Source: Pimelobacter simplex (GTDB taxonomy: Bacteria > Actinomycetota > Actinomycetes > Propionibacteriales > Nocardioidaceae). From it: a stretch of 64,000 nt of DNA. The DNA lies in the NCBI RefSeq assembly GCF_900114845.1, contig NZ_FOUK01000007.1:310001-374000 (forward strand), read 5' to 3'. The notes below the pieces were generated by a model. It worked only from the letters and a program-made list of their open reading frames with translations. It was not told where the DNA came from and did no database searches. Below, one piece after another: positions 16,891 through 26,511 of this stretch; the first letter of the stretch is position 1; each line of letters begins with the position of its first letter. Position numbers and translations under genes: made by a program.

Positions 16891-19800
16891 TCAGCGGCGG
16901 ACCACCTTCAACCTCGTCGTCGTCGACGACCGCGTGAGGTTCGCGCTGCCCAGGTAGGTCACCTGCACCGTGTGCTTGCCCCGACGCAGCTTCGGCAGGA
17001 ACAGCGTCACCTTGCCGTTGGCGGCGACGGCGCGCGAGGCGACCAGGCGGCCGTCGACCCGGACCAGCACGGTGCCGGAGATCTTGGCGCCGGGCGCCGC
17101 GACCACGACCTTGAGCTTGGCCCGCTTCTTCGGGGTCACCGTGGCCGTCTTGACCTGGGCGGTGACCGTCGACGCGGCCTTGACCACCTTGAGGACGGCG
17201 CCCGGCGAGACGCTGGGCGCGAAGGCGGCGTCGCCGCCGTACTCGGCGGTCAGCACCTTGGTGCCGGCCTTGGGGAAGGCGCCGACCGGGATCGAGGCGA
17301 CACCGCTGTCGTCGATCTCGCCCGAGCCGACCACGACGTCGCCGTCGCGCAGGGTGACGACGCCGGAGGGCGCCGGCTGGTCGCCGGCTCCGGTGGCCGT
17401 CACCTCGACCTGCGCGGTGACGCCGCGCGCGCCGACCTTGACGGTCGCCGGGCTCAGGCTGAGGGACGTCGCGCTGGACGCGAGCGGCTCCTCGTACCCG
17501 ACCTCGGCCTTCCAGGTGCGGTAGTTGCGGTCCTTGCCCGGCACGAAGTGCCGCTCGACGTTGCCGCGGCTGTCGACGGTGATCCAGCGGACCTCGGCGC
17601 CGGCGTCGACCTTCAGCCGCTCACCGAGCGTGTTGCGGAGACCGTCGGCGTCGTAGCGCTCCGAGCCGAGGTTGGGCACGGTGCCGTCGAGCGTGTAGAA
17701 CACGGCCGCCGGCTCGTTCGTCTCGAACCGGACGTTGACCTTGCCCGGTGCGGACGGCGCCGCGGTCACCGCGACCGTCGAGACCGGCGGCACGTCGTCC
17801 CGCTCGTGGTCGAGCGCGACCCGGGCCATCTCGACGAGGCCGTTGGCGAACTCCTGGCTCTCCGCGTGGGCGGAGGCTCCGTTGGGGTTCTCGAGGTTCT
17901 CGAACGGCGGCTGGAAGGTCGTGCCGACCTCGAAGTCCCAGGCGTAGATGCCGTACTTGTACCAGAGCATGTCGCCGGAGTTCCCGGCTGCCGAGTAGAG
18001 CACGTCGACGACCTGGCCGGTCCGGGCGGGCGTGACGCTCAGGCCACGGTGGCGCTTGATGGCGGTCAGGATCCGCGAGGAGGCGCCCCAGAACAGGCCT
18101 TCCTCCTCGAGGGTGGGCACCGGCGCGGTCTCGCGACCGGCCGCCTTGTAGGACGCCGGCGACCACATGAAGTAGTTGCCGGAGCTGTGCACGTTCATCG
18201 AGAACGTCATGTTGGGGTGCGCCGCGACCCAGTCGACGTTGTTCGCCTCGGGCTCCGAGAGCTCGGCCGGGCCGGCCGACGTCCCGCTGGTGCAGCTCGT
18301 GGTGGACGCGCCGCTGTAGCCGTCGAACGCGCTGTAGAGGTCGTAGTTGCGGTTGACGTCGACGCCCCACGAGTTGCGCGAGCCGAAGTCGCCGGTGCTC
18401 TCGACGCCGCAGTAGCGCGTCATGTTCTTGCGCTGGCTGGCGAAGTCGTAGAAGGAGTAGTGGCCGCCGTCGGGGTTGACCGACGGGAGGATCCAGATCT
18501 CCAGGTTGTCGACGAGGTCACGGGTGCCCGCGTGGGTGGCGTAGTTGCGGAGCAGCCGCTCGGCGGTCTCGATCGTCACCAGCGGCGGCACCCACTCGCG
18601 CGCGTGCTCCTGTGCGTAGTAGAAGACGCCGGGCTTCGAGCCGTCGCGCACCTTGCCGATCTTGATGGCGTAGACCTGCTGCGGGTCGCGGGAGATGGAC
18701 GCCGGCGCGTTGAGGCCGTCGGACAGTGCCACCGGGGCGGTCGCCGGGACGACGCCCGCTCCGGCGTCGCCGCGGTAGGTGTAGGCCTTGACCAGTGCGG
18801 CCGCGGCGGGGGTGGCGTTGATCGCCGCGACGATCTGGGCGGACGTGCTCGTGGCGACGCTGCCGGCGTCGGTGGCCGACGAGACGGTGATCGCCTTGTC
18901 GCTGACACCGATGCTCAGCAGGGCGTTCGACGCCGCCGGGTGGACGACCTCGACGGTGATTCCGTTGCCGCCCTCGTGCCCCCAGGCCACCGAGTCGAGG
19001 CCGAAGCGCTGCGAGATCGCCGTGGGGTTGTTCGCCGTCGGGCCGACCATCGCCTGCGCGAGGCGCCGGTAGCCGTTGGTCTTGTAGGGCAGCTCGACGA
19101 TCTCGGCGAGCTCGGGGTAGGTCAGCGCGAGCTGCTTGATCCGGTCGTAGAGCTGGGTCGGGTCGAGGTAGGACTGGATGAAGTCCTGCTGGTAGCCGGG
19201 GCCCTTGAACGGGTCCGGCTCGCCCTCGGTGGTGGGCAGCCAGTCACGGACCTTGAGGATCGCGACGTCGCCGCTGGCGCTGGTGATCCGCACCCGGTCG
19301 GGCCGCGTCGTCAGGCCAGTCGAGCTGGCGCCGGTGTGGTACATGTACACGCCCGCGTCGACGAACCGGGAGATGTTCTGCGTGCCGCCGCTGCCGAAGG
19401 CCGTGCCGGGACCGCTGTCGCGCTCGACGGTGAGAGTGGTGACGTTCGCGCCGTTGGCGACCTGCGCCTCGACGGCGAGGACCGGCGTCCCGAACGAGGT
19501 GTAGTAGTCGGCGCGGAGGATCTTGACGTCGCTGGTGTCGGGGTCGGTCGCCTCGTCGTCCAGCGCGTCGGCCGTCTGCTGGTGGGCCGCGATGGTGGCG
19601 TCGCGCTCGGCGACCGCGGCCTCGCTGTCCTCGGCGGCGAGCAGCGTCCCGCCGACCGCGAAGCCGAGCGCCTTGAGCTGCTTGACCTCGCCGGGCGTGA
19701 CGACGGCGTGGACGGCGAGGCCGTCCTCCTCCTGGTGGACGCCGTGGTCGAGGTCGACGCCGGTCGCGACGAGCCGGTCGAGCTCAGCCGTTCCGGGCAC

Positions 19801-19992
19801 GACGATCTCGACGACCTCGGGCGTCTCGTCGGCGCTGCGCTCGAGGACCGGGTCGTCCGGCGCCGCCTGGGCGCGGGGCCCGGTCGCGGCCGTCGACTCG
19901 CTCGGCATGACGCCGACCACGAGCCCGAACAACGCCAGTCCGGCAGCGGACGCCGCCCAGCGCTTCCTTCTCAGATGTGTGGATGCAGACAC
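16891..19992 (-). CDS. Secreted zinc carboxypeptidase (M14) with C-terminal Ig-like domains
   Basis: A ~1033-residue exported metallopeptidase. GTG 19992 is chosen because GAGGG lies 6 bases upstream; it gives a signal peptide (basic LRRKRW, hydrophobic core, cleavage near STAATG). The M14 site is complete: H463-x-x-E466 in QEHAREWVPP, NPDG at 506-509, third ligand His602 in MNVHSSGN, and catalytic Glu688 in WDFEVGTTF. After residue ~740 come a chitobiase-C-like segment (FYTLDGTVPNLGS) and two Ig-like repeats ending in a basic tail. It likely trims peptides or wall-linked proteins outside the cell. The gene is monocistronic. Confidence 0.9.
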   Translation of the reverse strand: MSASTHLRRKRWAASAAGLALFGLVVGVMPSESTAATGPRAQAAPDDPVLERSADETPEVVEIVVPGTAELDRLVATGVDLDHGVHQEEDGLAVHAVVTPGEVKQLKALGFAVGGTLLAAEDSEAAVAERDATIAAHQQTADALDDEATDPDTSDVKILRADYYTSFGTPVLAVEAQVANGANVTTLTVERDSGPGTAFGSGGTQNISRFVDAGVYMYHTGASSTGLTTRPDRVRITSASGDVAILKVRDWLPTTEGEPDPFKGPGYQQDFIQSYLDPTQLYDRIKQLALTYPELAEIVELPYKTNGYRRLAQAMVGPTANNPTAISQRFGLDSVAWGHEGGNGITVEVVHPAASNALLSIGVSDKAITVSSATDAGSVATSTSAQIVAAINATPAAAALVKAYTYRGDAGAGVVPATAPVALSDGLNAPASISRDPQQVYAIKIGKVRDGSKPGVFYYAQEHAREWVPPLVTIETAERLLRNYATHAGTRDLVDNLEIWILPSVNPDGGHYSFYDFASQRKNMTRYCGVESTGDFGSRNSWGVDVNRNYDLYSAFDGYSGASTTSCTSGTSAGPAELSEPEANNVDWVAAHPNMTFSMNVHSSGNYFMWSPASYKAAGRETAPVPTLEEEGLFWGASSRILTAIKRHRGLSVTPARTGQVVDVLYSAAGNSGDMLWYKYGIYAWDFEVGTTFQPPFENLENPNGASAHAESQEFANGLVEMARVALDHERDDVPPVSTVAVTAAPSAPGKVNVRFETNEPAAVFYTLDGTVPNLGSERYDADGLRNTLGERLKVDAGAEVRWITVDSRGNVERHFVPGKDRNYRTWKAEVGYEEPLASSATSLSLSPATVKVGARGVTAQVEVTATGAGDQPAPSGVVTLRDGDVVVGSGEIDDSGVASIPVGAFPKAGTKVLTAEYGGDAAFAPSVSPGAVLKVVKAASTVTAQVKTATVTPKKRAKLKVVVAAPGAKISGTVLVRVDGRLVASRAVAANGKVTLFLPKLRRGKHTVQVTYLGSANLTRSSTTTRLKVVRR

Positions 19993-20223
19993 GATCAACC
20001 CTCGGGGTGGGGGACGGGGGGTCGCACTCCTCAGGACGTGAGAGACATCACAAGAAGTGTGCGCTCACCTAAGCGGCAGCCCTTCGCGGGCGTCAACCAC
20101 GAGATCCGAAAACCGCCTTACGACTGGACGGATGGCGCACGAGAGCCCGGTCGAGAGGACAAGGAGTCCAGCACAGGGCCCCGATTCGCCGGTCGGTCGA
20201 GACGATTGGCCGGAAAACGCATT

Positions 20224-20250
20224 CGGGCCCGGTCCTGAGGACCGGGCCCG
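20224..20250. terminator. Terminator after tRNA-Glu
   Basis: Perfect 12-bp arms CGGGCCCGGTCC / GGACCGGGCCCG with a 3-base loop, 6 bases beyond the tRNA-Glu 3' end, followed on the minus strand by GAATGCGTTTTCC. A classic intrinsic terminator for the tRNA transcript. Confidence 0.88.
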
Positions 20251-20256
20251 ACTCTG

Positions 20257-20329
20257 TACCCCCGACCGGATTCGAACCGGCGCTACCTACGTGAGAGGCA
20301 GGCGTGCTAGGCCGCTACACAACGGGGGC
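20257..20329 (-). tRNA. tRNA-Glu (anticodon CTC)
   Basis: A 73-nt cloverleaf read on the minus strand. Acceptor GCCCCCG pairs with CGGGGGT (a G-T pair at position 1:72), followed by discriminator A; CCA is not encoded. The anticodon loop CTCTCAC gives CTC (Glu, GAG codons). The T arm is CCGGTTCGAATCCGG. A terminator hairpin follows at 20224-20250. Confidence 0.95.
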
Positions 20330-20438
20330 ATGTCGCCGGATCTCCCCGAGGGGGTCTCTCAGCGACCTGCGGAACTCTAGCGATCTCGCCTCCCGGACTC
20401 CAAATCGGCGTCCGTCTCGGCCTTCTCGCGAGAACTCG

Positions 20439-20510
20439 CTGGTCTACTAGGACTCGAACCTAGACTAACTGGACCAGAACCAGTCGTGCTGCCAATTACA
20501 CCATAGACCA
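20439..20510 (-). tRNA. tRNA-Gln (anticodon CTG)
   Basis: A 72-nt cloverleaf on the minus strand. Acceptor arms TGGTCTA/TAGACCA, anticodon loop TTCTGGT giving CTG (Gln, CAG codons), T arm CTAGGTTCGAGTCCTAG, discriminator G, CCA not encoded. It lies about 110 bp upstream of tRNA-Glu on the same strand. The pair sits next to gltX, whose enzyme charges tRNA-Glu and, in most actinobacteria, also misacylates tRNA-Gln for later amidation. Confidence 0.95.
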
Positions 20511-20555
20511 CTGCTGCATCGGCCCGATCCCGAAGGACCCGGCCGACGAGGAACA

Positions 20556-21539
20556 CTACACGCGGCCCCGCCGCGCCTCCAAAATGGCCCCACTGGTGGC
20601 GGGATCCGTGCGGTCCGCGACGCCCAGCCGGCGGGCCGCGAGCACCGCCAGGAGCAGGTAGCTCAGCGACTGCGTGAGGGTCACCGGAATGGCCCACCAG
20701 GTGCCGCCGGTGGGGTTCAGGGCGCTGGTCATGTCGCCGAACGCGAGGGCCAGCCCGAACGCGAAGAAGTTGTTGAGGACGTGCATCGCGATGCCGGCCT
20801 CGAGGCCGCCGGTGAGCAGCACGAGCAGGCCGGCGACGAGACCGAAGGCGAGCCGGTCGAAGAAGATCGGGACGTCCTGGCCGAGGCCGTGCGCGAGCGC
20901 GAACAGCACCGCCGGGACGACGACCGCGACCGCCGCTCCCGTCCGGGCGCCGAAGCCGGCGGCGAGCCCGCCGAAGGCCTGCGCGAGGTAGCCCCGGAAC
21001 ACGAACTCCTCCCCCGCCGCCTGGAGCGGGGTGAGCAGCACGATGACGAGCAGGAAGTCGCGCACGGTCGACGTCCAGGGGTTGAGCTGGTCGCCGACGT
21101 CGACGGAGCCGGCGCCCTGGTCGGGCAGCACGGTCGAGACGAGCAGGGTCAGCGCGAGCGAGACCACCGCGATGCCCAGGCACGCGGCGAACCAGCGCCA
21201 GCGGAAGGCGCCGACCACCGACGCGACCCACCCCGGCCGCTGCTCGTGCAGGGCGCGAGCGACCAGCCACACCATCGGGATCGCCACCGCCCAGCCGAGG
21301 TTGACGAGAGCGAGGAAGGCGGGCGTCGTGGGATCACCGGAGAGGTGGTCGACCGCCTCCTTCGAGGTGTCGCCCCCGGCCACCAGGATCGTCGTCACGA
21401 CGACGCTGAGGACCACCTGGCCCATGAAGAAGAGCACCACCAGGGCGGGGATCCCGGCGAACGGGCGCCAGGCCCCCGCCGGCCCGAGCCGGTGGAGCTC
21501 GTCGTACCGCAGGCGCAGCGCGCCGTCAGCCGAGGGCAC
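20556..21539 (-). CDS. CPBP-family intramembrane metalloprotease
   Basis: A 327-residue polytopic membrane protein with about eight helices. The CPBP (Abi/CAAX-like) glutamyl-protease motifs are present: EE-x3-R in [13 protein letters not shown]-x3-H in LFALAHGLG, and HVLNN. The substrate is unknown. GTG 21539 overlaps the end of gltX by 14 bp, so it is translated from the same transcript as gltX; why these are linked is not evident. Confidence 0.85.
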   Translation of the reverse strand: MPSADGALRLRYDELHRLGPAGAWRPFAGIPALVVLFFMGQVVLSVVVTTILVAGGDTSKEAVDHLSGDPTTPAFLALVNLGWAVAIPMVWLVARALHEQRPGWVASVVGAFRWRWFAACLGIAVVSLALTLLVSTVLPDQGAGSVDVGDQLNPWTSTVRDFLLVIVLLTPLQAAGEEFVFRGYLAQAFGGLAAGFGARTGAAVAVVVPAVLFALAHGLGQDVPIFFDRLAFGLVAGLLVLLTGGLEAGIAMHVLNNFFAFGLALAFGDMTSALNPTGGTWWAIPVTLTQSLSYLLLAVLAARRLGVADRTDPATSGAILEARRGRV

Positions 21540-22989
21540 GCTGCAGTCGTCCGAGGCTGCGGTCGCGACCGAGCAGCTCGAGCGACTCGAACAGCGGCGG
21601 CGAGATGCGCTTGCCGGTCACCGCGACCCGGACCGGGCCGAAGGCGTTGCGGGGCTTGAGGCCCAGGCCCTCGACGAGCGCGTCCTGGAGCGCGGTCTGG
21701 ATCGCGTCGGTCGACCACGTGGTCAGCGCGGCGAGCGCGTCGTGGGCGGCCTGGACGACGGGCCGGCCGGTCTCGCCGAGCTGCTTCGCGGCGTCCTCGG
21801 GGTCGACGGCGAAGTCGGCCTCGTCGACGAACAGGAACGCGAGCAGGCCGCTGGCCTCGGCCAGCTTGTTGATCCGCTCGGCCACCAGCGGCATCGCGAG
21901 CTCGAGGAGCTGGGCGTCGGCGTCGCTGACCGGGTCGCTGACGACGCCGTCGCGCTTGAGGAAGGGCAGCACCCGGTGGGTGATCTCGTCGGTCGAGAGC
22001 CGGCGCATGTGCGCGGCGTTGATCGCGTCGCACTTCTTCAGGTCGAAGCGCGCGGGGTTGGGGACGACGTCGGTGACGTCGAACGCCTCGACCATCTCGT
22101 CGAGCGTGAACACGTCGCGGTCGGCCGCGATCGCCCAGCCCAGCAGGGCGAGGTAGTTGAGCAGGCCCTCGGGCAGGTAGCCCTGGTCGCGGTAGGCCAG
22201 CGCGTGCGCCTCGGGGTCGCGCTTGGAGAGCTTCTTGTTGCCCTCGCCCATCACGTAGGGGAGGTGGCCGAACTGCGGCGTCGCCTTCGCGATGCCGACC
22301 TCCTCGAGCGCCGCGTAGAGCGCGATCTGGCGCGGGGTCGACGACAGGAGGTCCTCGCCGCGCAGGACGTGGGTGATCTCCATCAGCGCGTCGTCGACCG
22401 GGTTGACGAGCGTGTAGAGCGGGTCGCCGTTGGCACGGGCCAGCGCGAAGTCCGGCACGAACTCGGTCTCGAAGCTCACCTCGCCGCGGACCAGGTCGTT
22501 CCAGGTGATCGAGCCGTCGGGCATCCGGAACCGGACGACGGGCTTGCGACCCTCGGCCACGAAGGCGTCGACCTGCTCCGGGGTGAGCTCGCGGCAGAAG
22601 CCGTCGTACCCCTGGACCTTGGAGCCGGCGGCCTTGCGGCGCGCGGTCGCCTCGTCGGTGGTGCAGTAGCAGTCGTAGGTGTGGCTGCTCTCCTTGAGCC
22701 GCGCGAGGGCGTCAACGTAGAGGTCGCTGCGCTCGCTCTGGAAGTACGGCGCGTGGGGGCCGCCGACCTCGGGGCCCTCGTCCCAGTCGAGACCCAGCCA
22801 GCGCATCAGGTCGAGGATCGAGCGGAGCGACTCGTCGGTGCTGCGCTCCTTGTCGGTGTCCTCGATGCGGAACACGAACGTGCCGCCGTGGTGGCGGGCG
22901 AACGCCCAGTTGAAGAGGGCGGTGCGGATCATGCCGACGTGGGGGCTGCCCGTCGGGGACGGGGCCATCCGGACTCGGACGTTGCTCAT
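21526..22989 (-). CDS. gltX: Glutamyl-tRNA synthetase
   Basis: GluRS charges tRNA-Glu. The 487-residue class I enzyme has the HIGH-type motif in [20 protein letters not shown] near the N terminus and the KMSKS equivalent KLSKR at residues 253-257, plus [11 protein letters not shown]. Length is normal for a bacterial discriminating or non-discriminating GluRS. ATG 22989 overlaps the upstream FAH-family stop (ATGA). Its partner tRNA genes lie just downstream. Confidence 0.97.
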   Translation of the reverse strand: MSNVRVRMAPSPTGSPHVGMIRTALFNWAFARHHGGTFVFRIEDTDKERSTDESLRSILDLMRWLGLDWDEGPEVGGPHAPYFQSERSDLYVDALARLKESSHTYDCYCTTDEATARRKAAGSKVQGYDGFCRELTPEQVDAFVAEGRKPVVRFRMPDGSITWNDLVRGEVSFETEFVPDFALARANGDPLYTLVNPVDDALMEITHVLRGEDLLSSTPRQIALYAALEEVGIAKATPQFGHLPYVMGEGNKKLSKRDPEAHALAYRDQGYLPEGLLNYLALLGWAIAADRDVFTLDEMVEAFDVTDVVPNPARFDLKKCDAINAAHMRRLSTDEITHRVLPFLKRDGVVSDPVSDADAQLLELAMPLVAERINKLAEASGLLAFLFVDEADFAVDPEDAAKQLGETGRPVVQAAHDALAALTTWSTDAIQTALQDALVEGLGLKPRNAFGPVRVAVTGKRISPPLFESLELLGRDRSLGRLQRALG

Positions 22990-23798
22990 GCGCGTGCTTC
23001 CACCTTGTTCGTGAGGGTTCCGAGGCCCGCGATCGAGATCTCGACCTCGTCACCGACCTCCATGGGTCCGACACCCTCGGGGGTACCGGTGAGGATGACG
23101 TCGCCCGGCAGCAGCGTCATCACGCTCGACACGTGGGCGACGAGCGCGGGGACGTCGAAGATCATGTCGGCCGTCGTGCCGTCCTGGACGACGTCGCCGT
23201 TGAGGAAGGTCTGCACCCGGCGGCCCTGGGCGAAGTCGTTCGGGTCGAGATCGGTCTCGATCCACGGGCCCAGCGGGCAGAACGTGTCGAAGCCCTTGGC
23301 CCGGGTGAACTGACCGTCGGCCTTCTGCAGGTCGCGCGCCGTCACGTCGTTGGCGATCGTGTAGCCGTGGATGACGTCGGTGGCCTGCTCGACCGGGACG
23401 TCGCGGCAGATCCGCCCGATGACGACGGCGAGCTCGCCCTCGTAGTGGACGTTCGACGACTGCGCCGGGTAGCGGATGACGTCGCCGGGGCCGACCACGC
23501 TCGTGTTCGGCTTGAGGAACATCATCGGCTCGGACGGCACCTCGTTGCCGAGCTCGGCCGCGTGGGCCGCGTAGTTGCGGCCGATGCCGACGACCTTGCT
23601 GCGCGGCAGGACCGGCGCCAGCAGGCGGATGTCGTCGAGCCGGTACTCCTTCTCGAGCAGCTTGATGCCGACGTAGAGCGGGTCGCCGGCGAGGCCGACG
23701 ACCACGGCGTCGTCCCCGGGCTGGCCGTACTCGTCGAGGTCGCCGGTGAGGACGCCGTACGACGGCTCCTCCCCTGTGGTGAAACGGACGATGCGCAC
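22986..23798 (-). CDS. Fumarylacetoacetate hydrolase family protein
   Basis: A 270-residue FAH-fold enzyme (GTG start). The catalytic core holds the metal-binding acids in [10 protein letters not shown] and [10 protein letters not shown] and the substrate loop [16 protein letters not shown]. The family includes hydrolases, decarboxylases and hydratases/isomerases of oxo-acids, so the reaction is open. The close linkage to gltX, with an ATGA overlap, is common in actinobacteria and does not inform function. Confidence 0.85.
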   Translation of the reverse strand: MRIVRFTTGEEPSYGVLTGDLDEYGQPGDDAVVVGLAGDPLYVGIKLLEKEYRLDDIRLLAPVLPRSKVVGIGRNYAAHAAELGNEVPSEPMMFLKPNTSVVGPGDVIRYPAQSSNVHYEGELAVVIGRICRDVPVEQATDVIHGYTIANDVTARDLQKADGQFTRAKGFDTFCPLGPWIETDLDPNDFAQGRRVQTFLNGDVVQDGTTADMIFDVPALVAHVSSVMTLLPGDVILTGTPEGVGPMEVGDEVEISIAGLGTLTNKVEARA

Positions 23799-23849
23799 GC
23801 CGCGAGCCTATCGGGCGCGGCGTGCGCCACCGTCATCGTCAGCCGGCGC

Positions 23850-26411
23850 TCACGGCAGGATCGTCACCGGGACCAGGCTTCCCGCGTTCACGCCGCCGGT
23901 GCCGAGCTGGCCCTGGAAGTTGTTGCCCCACGCGCGCTGGGTTCCGTCGTCCTTGAGGGCGTAGGTCATGGTGCCGCCGGTGGCCACCTGGGCCCAGTCG
24001 GAGTCGGTCCCGACCCGGACCGGCGTCGCCCTGGCGACGGTGTCGCCGGTGCCCAGCTCCCCGTCGTTGTTGTGGCCCCAGCACCAGAGCTGGCCGCTGG
24101 TCCTGACCCCGCAGGCGTGGTTGCCCTGGCCGCTGCCGCCGGTGGCGGAGACGAACTCCCAGTCGTTGGCGGAGCCGACCTGGGTCGGGACCAGCCGGTC
24201 GGTGCCGGGGCTGCCGGTGCCCGTCTCGCCGTGGGCGTTGTAGCCCCAGCACCACAGCGTTGCGTCGCTCTTCAGGGCGCAGCTGGTGCCGGCGCTGACC
24301 GAGACGCCGGTCCACGTCGTCCCGTCGGAGTCCTCGCGCACGGGGACGTCGGAGCCGCCCGTGGTGCCGTCGCCGAGCTGGCCGCGCGAGTTGAACCCCC
24401 AGCACCACAGCTCACCGCCGGTGGTCGTGGCACAGGTGTGGGTGTAGCCGGCCGAGACGGTCGACCAGTCGCTGCGCGTGCCGACCTGGGCCGGCGCGGC
24501 GTCGCCGGTCCGGCCGAGCTGGCCGAAGGTGTCGTTGCCCCAGCACCACAGCTGGCGGTCGGTGGTGATCGCGCAGGTGTGGGCGTAGCCCGAGCTCACG
24601 CTCGCCCAGTTGCGGCCGGCGTCCACGCGCTTCGGCACGAACTCCGTGCCGGTGCCGGGCTGGCCGAGCTCGCCGTCCACGTTCGAACCCCAGCACCACA
24701 GGCTGCGGTCGGCGCGGATCCCGCACGTGTGCGCCCACTGGGCCGCGCCGCCGGCCGAGATCTCGACCCAGTCGCTGGCGCTGCCGACCTGGGTGGGCGT
24801 GGGGTTGCGGGGCACCTGGAGGTTGAGCTGCTGGCCGATCTGCTGGGCGAAGTTGTAGCCCCAGCAGTCGACCGTGTGATCGGCCTTCACCCGGCAGCCG
24901 TGCTGCCCGCCGGCGCTGAGCCGCACCGTCGTCGGCAGCGGGACGGTCGCGTCGATCCGGAGCGGCAGGACCACCGGGCTCGCCGCGACGCCCGTGGAGG
25001 TCTGCGTGAAGCCGAGGGTGACGCTCGACGTGCCGGCCGCGTTCGGGGTGCCGGTGATCAGGCCCGTCCCGGCGGCGTAGGTCAGGCCGGCGGGCAGGCC
25101 GGACACCGACCAGGTCCCGGCCGGGCTGCCGACCGCGGTGAGCTGCTTCGAGTACGCCGTGCCCTGCACGCCGTCCGGGAGCGTGCCGGTCGCGATGACC
25201 GGCGGCGGCGGGGCGGTGACCAGCAGCGGGAGGATCACCGGGCTGGCCGCGACGCCCGTGGAGGTCTGGGTGAAGTTGAGGGTGACGCTCGACGTGCCGG
25301 CCGCGGTCGGGATACCGGTGATCAGGCCCGTCGCGGCGGCGTAGGTCAGGCCGGCGGGGAGGCCGGACACCGACCAGGTCCCGGCCGGGCTGCCGACCGC
25401 GGTGAGCTGCTTCGAGTACGCGGCGCCCTGCAGACCGTCCGGCAGCGACGACGTCGCGATCACCGGCGGGGGCGCGGCCGCGACGTGCAGCGGCAGCACG
25501 ACCGGGTTCGCCGCGACACCGTTGGCCGTCTGGGTGAAGCCGATGGTGACGCTCGACGTGCCGGCCGCGGTCGGCGTCCCGGTGATCAGGCCCGTCGCGG
25601 CGGCGTAGGTCAGGCCGGCGGGCAGGCCGGACACCGACCAGGTCCCGGCCGGGCTGCCGACCGCGGTGAGCTGCTTCGAGTACGCGGCGCCCTGCAGGCC
25701 GTCGGGCAGGGACGACGTGGCGATCACCGGGACCGGCGTCGTGGCGCCGAGGGTCCGCAGCGGCGAGACGCCGGCGAGCCGGGGTCCGCCCGCCGGGACC
25801 GTGGCCCGGTAGGTCGTGGCGCCCGACGCCGTCGTCGTCGCCGTGAAGGAGCCTGTCGCGTCGAGCGTCGCCGTCGTCACCGGCACCCACACCGCGCCGG
25901 ACCTGCTCTGCAGCGTGACCGTCGACCCGGTCGCGAAGGGCCGCACCGTGCCGCGCAGGGTGACGGTGGTCGGCACGCCGTCCACGACGGACGCCGGGTC
26001 GACGGTGAGACCGACGGCGACCGAGGTCTGCGCGACCACGGCCACCGGCCGCGACGTCGCCGCCTTGAGCTTGCCGCGCTTGGGCGCGACCGCGCGGTAG
26101 TAGTAGGTGCCGGCCGTCGTCGGGCGGGCCAGCGTGACCGCATAGGTCCCGGCCTTGTTCTTCGTCTTCGCGGCCTTGACCTTCGTCCAGCGGGTGCCCA
26201 CCTTGCGCTCGACGACGAGCGGCGTCCCCTTCGGCGACCGGGTCAGCCGGCCGGCGAAGGTCACGGTGGACCCCGTCAGCGCCTGGGCCGGTGCGGCCGT
26301 CAGGCTGACGGTGCGCTTCGTCACCGCGTCGGCGACACCGGGCACACCGGTGAGGAGGAGAGCCGCGAGCAGCAGCGGCAGGACAGTTCGGAGCAGGCGC
26401 GTCAGCAGCAC
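23850..26411 (-). CDS. Secreted protein with Ig-like repeats and an RCC1-type propeller
   Basis: About 853 residues from GTG 26411 (GAGG five bases upstream) with a clear signal peptide (RLLRTVLPLLLAALLLTGVP, cleavage near ADA). Two Ig-like segments (~30-235) come first. Three 88-residue putative-Ig repeats follow, each starting VIAT-SLPDG and containing GLPAGLTYAA-TGLITG. At the C terminus there are about seven ~50-residue RCC1/BNR repeats with the signature CWG-N-GQLG, predicting a seven-bladed propeller. No catalytic motif or sorting signal is seen. It is probably a secreted binding or adhesion protein; the ligand is unknown. Confidence 0.8.
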   Translation of the reverse strand: MLLTRLLRTVLPLLLAALLLTGVPGVADAVTKRTVSLTAAPAQALTGSTVTFAGRLTRSPKGTPLVVERKVGTRWTKVKAAKTKNKAGTYAVTLARPTTAGTYYYRAVAPKRGKLKAATSRPVAVVAQTSVAVGLTVDPASVVDGVPTTVTLRGTVRPFATGSTVTLQSRSGAVWVPVTTATLDATGSFTATTTASGATTYRATVPAGGPRLAGVSPLRTLGATTPVPVIATSSLPDGLQGAAYSKQLTAVGSPAGTWSVSGLPAGLTYAAATGLITGTPTAAGTSSVTIGFTQTANGVAANPVVLPLHVAAAPPPVIATSSLPDGLQGAAYSKQLTAVGSPAGTWSVSGLPAGLTYAAATGLITGIPTAAGTSSVTLNFTQTSTGVAASPVILPLLVTAPPPPVIATGTLPDGVQGTAYSKQLTAVGSPAGTWSVSGLPAGLTYAAGTGLITGTPNAAGTSSVTLGFTQTSTGVAASPVVLPLRIDATVPLPTTVRLSAGGQHGCRVKADHTVDCWGYNFAQQIGQQLNLQVPRNPTPTQVGSASDWVEISAGGAAQWAHTCGIRADRSLWCWGSNVDGELGQPGTGTEFVPKRVDAGRNWASVSSGYAHTCAITTDRQLWCWGNDTFGQLGRTGDAAPAQVGTRSDWSTVSAGYTHTCATTTGGELWCWGFNSRGQLGDGTTGGSDVPVREDSDGTTWTGVSVSAGTSCALKSDATLWCWGYNAHGETGTGSPGTDRLVPTQVGSANDWEFVSATGGSGQGNHACGVRTSGQLWCWGHNNDGELGTGDTVARATPVRVGTDSDWAQVATGGTMTYALKDDGTQRAWGNNFQGQLGTGGVNAGSLVPVTILP
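24938..25729. repeat. Three 264-bp coding repeats (putative Ig domains)
   Basis: Three consecutive 264-bp units, at approximately 24938-25201, 25202-25465 and 25466-25729, each encode one 88-residue domain. Long runs of identical bases between units point to recent duplication or gene conversion within the gene. Confidence 0.85.
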
Positions 26412-26511
26412 GAGGACCTCGGGAGCTAGGTCGAGTGGGGGGACGCCCAGGCTAGGCGCCGCAGGGCACCACCACCGCCGAACGCGACAACCGGTCACTA
26501 ACCTCGGGGGC

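Noticed and set aside
16972-20238. Very long open frame on the + strand opposite the M14 peptidase gene
   Set aside because: It is a GC-skew shadow: Arg/Asp/Gly/Val-rich low-complexity translation with no domain, fully antisense to a well-supported secreted peptidase.
20257-20510. tRNA-associated prophage or integrative element attachment site
   Set aside because: Both tRNAs are intact and no integrase gene or repeated tRNA 3' fragment is present nearby.
23133-26429. ~1098-codon open frame on the + strand opposite the FAH and RCC1 genes
   Set aside because: Repeats in it simply mirror the Ig repeats of the true gene on the other strand; no independent coding signal.
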